DNA from: Flavobacterium phycosphaerae
Lineage (GTDB): Bacteria > Bacteroidota > Bacteroidia > Flavobacteriales > Flavobacteriaceae
Reading direction: 5' to 3'
DNA: 64,000 nucleotides
NCBI RefSeq assembly: GCF_010119235.1
Contig: NZ_JAAATZ010000001.1
Location: forward strand, 3,192,501 to 3,256,500
Shown in pieces: positions 63,021 through 64,000 of this stretch (position 1 is the first letter of the stretch; each line of letters begins with the position of its first letter). A program made the translations under genes and the position numbers. The notes below the pieces were generated by a model that worked only from the letters and a program-made list of their open reading frames with translations, ran no database searches and had not been told where the DNA came from.

Positions 63021-64000
63021 TTACGACTTTTTCTTTTCTGTCTTTTTCTTTTCAGGTTTTTTAGCTTCAGGTTTTTTTGCCTCAGCTTTTTTATTTTCAG
63101 TTTTTTTAGTCTCCGTCTTTTTCTTTTCGGCTTTATTAGTTTCCACTTTTTTAGTTTCTTTTTTATCCGGAGTATTTGAGTTAGATTTTTCTTGTTCAAC
63201 TTGCATAGTGTAGTAATTTTTAGCAGCGTCAATTGCTTTCTTTAAATCTTTAACAGGAATACCTGCTTCTTCTGCCCAATCTTCAATTGTATCACCTAGT
63301 TCTTCCCAAGTAACAGTTCCGATTAGAAAAGAATAGCCAACGGTAGCATGAAACTCAATACCGGCACCACCTCCTACTTTTGGAATAGCACCTCCAGCTC
63401 CCATTTTAGTATCATTGACATGCCCGTTTTTGTCTTGTTGTAATGAAATTTCTAAATCACCACCGTTGCCCATTGCTGATCCTCCCAAACTAACTCCCCA
63501 GCCTCCTAATTGTTCTGAGTTTGTAACATTAGGAAATAAACTAACAGACAATCCCGCGCCAATTGATACCCCCGCACCAACTCCACCTTCAGGAGTTACG
63601 AATAACGAAATTCCATTAGGAGCTACAACAACAGAAACACCAATAGCCACTGATACGATGAGAAATGTTGCTCTTCCACTTATTGTAACTTTAGCGGCTT
63701 CTAAACCTTCTAGCTCAACCCGATCAATAACCCTATTTTCACTAAATGCATAGGGACTATTCCAAGGATATTTTGCAGTTAAAGGATCAATCGCAAAAAA
63801 CCTCCCTATTCTCGGGTCATGCATTCTAAAATCATAATTCAAAGAATTTCCTTCTCCCTTAATCTCATCATCTTTCTCCTGTCCTTGGAACCCATAACGA
63901 TAGTCATCAATGCCACCGTGGCGTTTAGGAACTAGACTTCCAAAAGGATAGTAATCATTGTAGGCAATAACATCAGCATTAAAGAATGGTATACTCGCAT
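63021..64000 (-). CDS. Rhs-family protein, C-terminal part with CT1 cassette (5' end beyond the window)
   Basis: The frame runs to the right edge, so only the last 326 residues are seen. It holds an Rhs repeat-associated core ([68 protein letters not shown]). The CT1 domain follows, with a long Gly/Val/Ala-rich hydrophobic stretch ([33 protein letters not shown]). The last 50 residues form a tail of Lys/Glu/Ala/Pro repeats ([13 protein letters not shown]). The hydrophobic Gly-rich part could insert into membranes; the toxin activity is not recognised. A 2-TM gene follows. Confidence 0.8.
   Translation of the reverse strand, partial: ASIPFFNADVIAYNDYYPFGSLVPKRHGGIDDYRYGFQGQEKDDEIKGEGNSLNYDFRMHDPRIGRFFAIDPLTAKYPWNSPYAFSENRVIDRVELEGLEAAKVTISGRATFLIVSVAIGVSVVVAPNGISLFVTPEGGVGAGVSIGAGLSVSLFPNVTNSEQLGGWGVSLGGSAMGNGGDLEISLQQDKNGHVNDTKMGAGGAIPKVGGGAGIEFHATVGYSFLIGTVTWEELGDTIEDWAEEAGIPVKDLKKAIDAAKNYYTMQVEQEKSNSNTPDKKETKKVETNKAEKKKTETKKTENKKAEAKKPEAKKPEKKKTEKKKS
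63890..63949 (-). repeat. Right copy of the perfect 60-bp inverted repeat in the Rhs core
   Basis: Reverse complement of 59410-59469 with no mismatch. Outside these 60 bases the two core sequences differ at many silent and coding positions, so identity stops sharply at both ends (on the outer side two mismatches, then gattac shared). Confidence 0.95.

Noticed and set aside
63002..63232. Lys/Arg-rich 76-codon minus-strand frame
   Set aside because: It is an out-of-frame reading of the repetitive Lys/Glu tail of the Rhs protein.

Overview
The window looks like a chromosome segment of a low-GC flavobacterium, probably Flavobacterium or a close relative. Seen in the sequence: AT-rich intergenic DNA, promoters of the TAnnTTTG type, type IX secretion (T9SS) C-terminal sorting domains, an SprB-like giant gliding-type adhesin, a type III glutamine synthetase, a split transketolase, and the gene order tlpA-like / tpiA / prmA / clpS. 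The genus is an inference.

Bases 1-38062 are mostly a core chromosome. In order they carry tpiA, prmA, clpS and purM; three tandem OmpA-like paralogues; two small secreted proteins; glnA (type III) and terC as a divergent pair; two large T9SS-exported surface proteins (1333 aa with HYR-type domains, and 2238 aa with 19 SprB-like repeats of exactly 222 bp); a GNAT/outer-membrane pair; a YfhO / glycosyltransferase / flippase operon for surface polysaccharide; a lone response regulator; split transketolase; an FKBP-type lipoprotein; an S4 RNA-binding protein; a phosphoribosyltransferase; and aroK. The core ends at two identical tRNA-Lys genes and a tRNA-Leu.

Bases 38063 to about 47750 form an accessory island next to tRNA-Leu(GAG). 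It holds unknown genes, a small excisionase-type HTH protein, a degenerate zinc-ribbon-like protein, a strongly structured leader (a long hairpin followed by an H-type pseudoknot pattern), a tightly coupled pair of unknown genes, and a Gabija-like defence pair. That pair is an OLD-family ATPase/TOPRIM nuclease, broken by two single-base losses, plus a UvrD-like helicase. A truncated GNAT gene marks the island's right edge.

Bases 47771-59219 are a compact minus-strand operon of 13 genes encoding a type II secretion / type IV pilus-like machine: GspC/PilP-like, a lipoprotein, PilO-like, PilM-PilN-like, secretin, GspE ATPase, a minimal A24 prepilin peptidase, GspG-like pilin, GspF, two minor pilins, a beta-helix GspK/PilX-like tip candidate and a MORN-repeat protein. 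All prepilin-like N-termini carry Ala, not the usual Gly, before the predicted cleavage site.

Bases 59390-64000 hold what I consider the most interesting object. Two different Rhs C-terminal cassettes point towards each other. Each starts in a perfect 60-bp inverted repeat inside the Rhs core (59410-59469 and 63890-63949), each is followed by its own small gene, and a tyrosine recombinase gene lies between them. One cassette belongs to an Rhs gene that enters from the right edge; the other has no start of its own and looks silent. Inversion between the repeats would swap the tips in frame. This suggests a Hin-like or shufflon-like toxin-tip switch, which is an inference from the layout.
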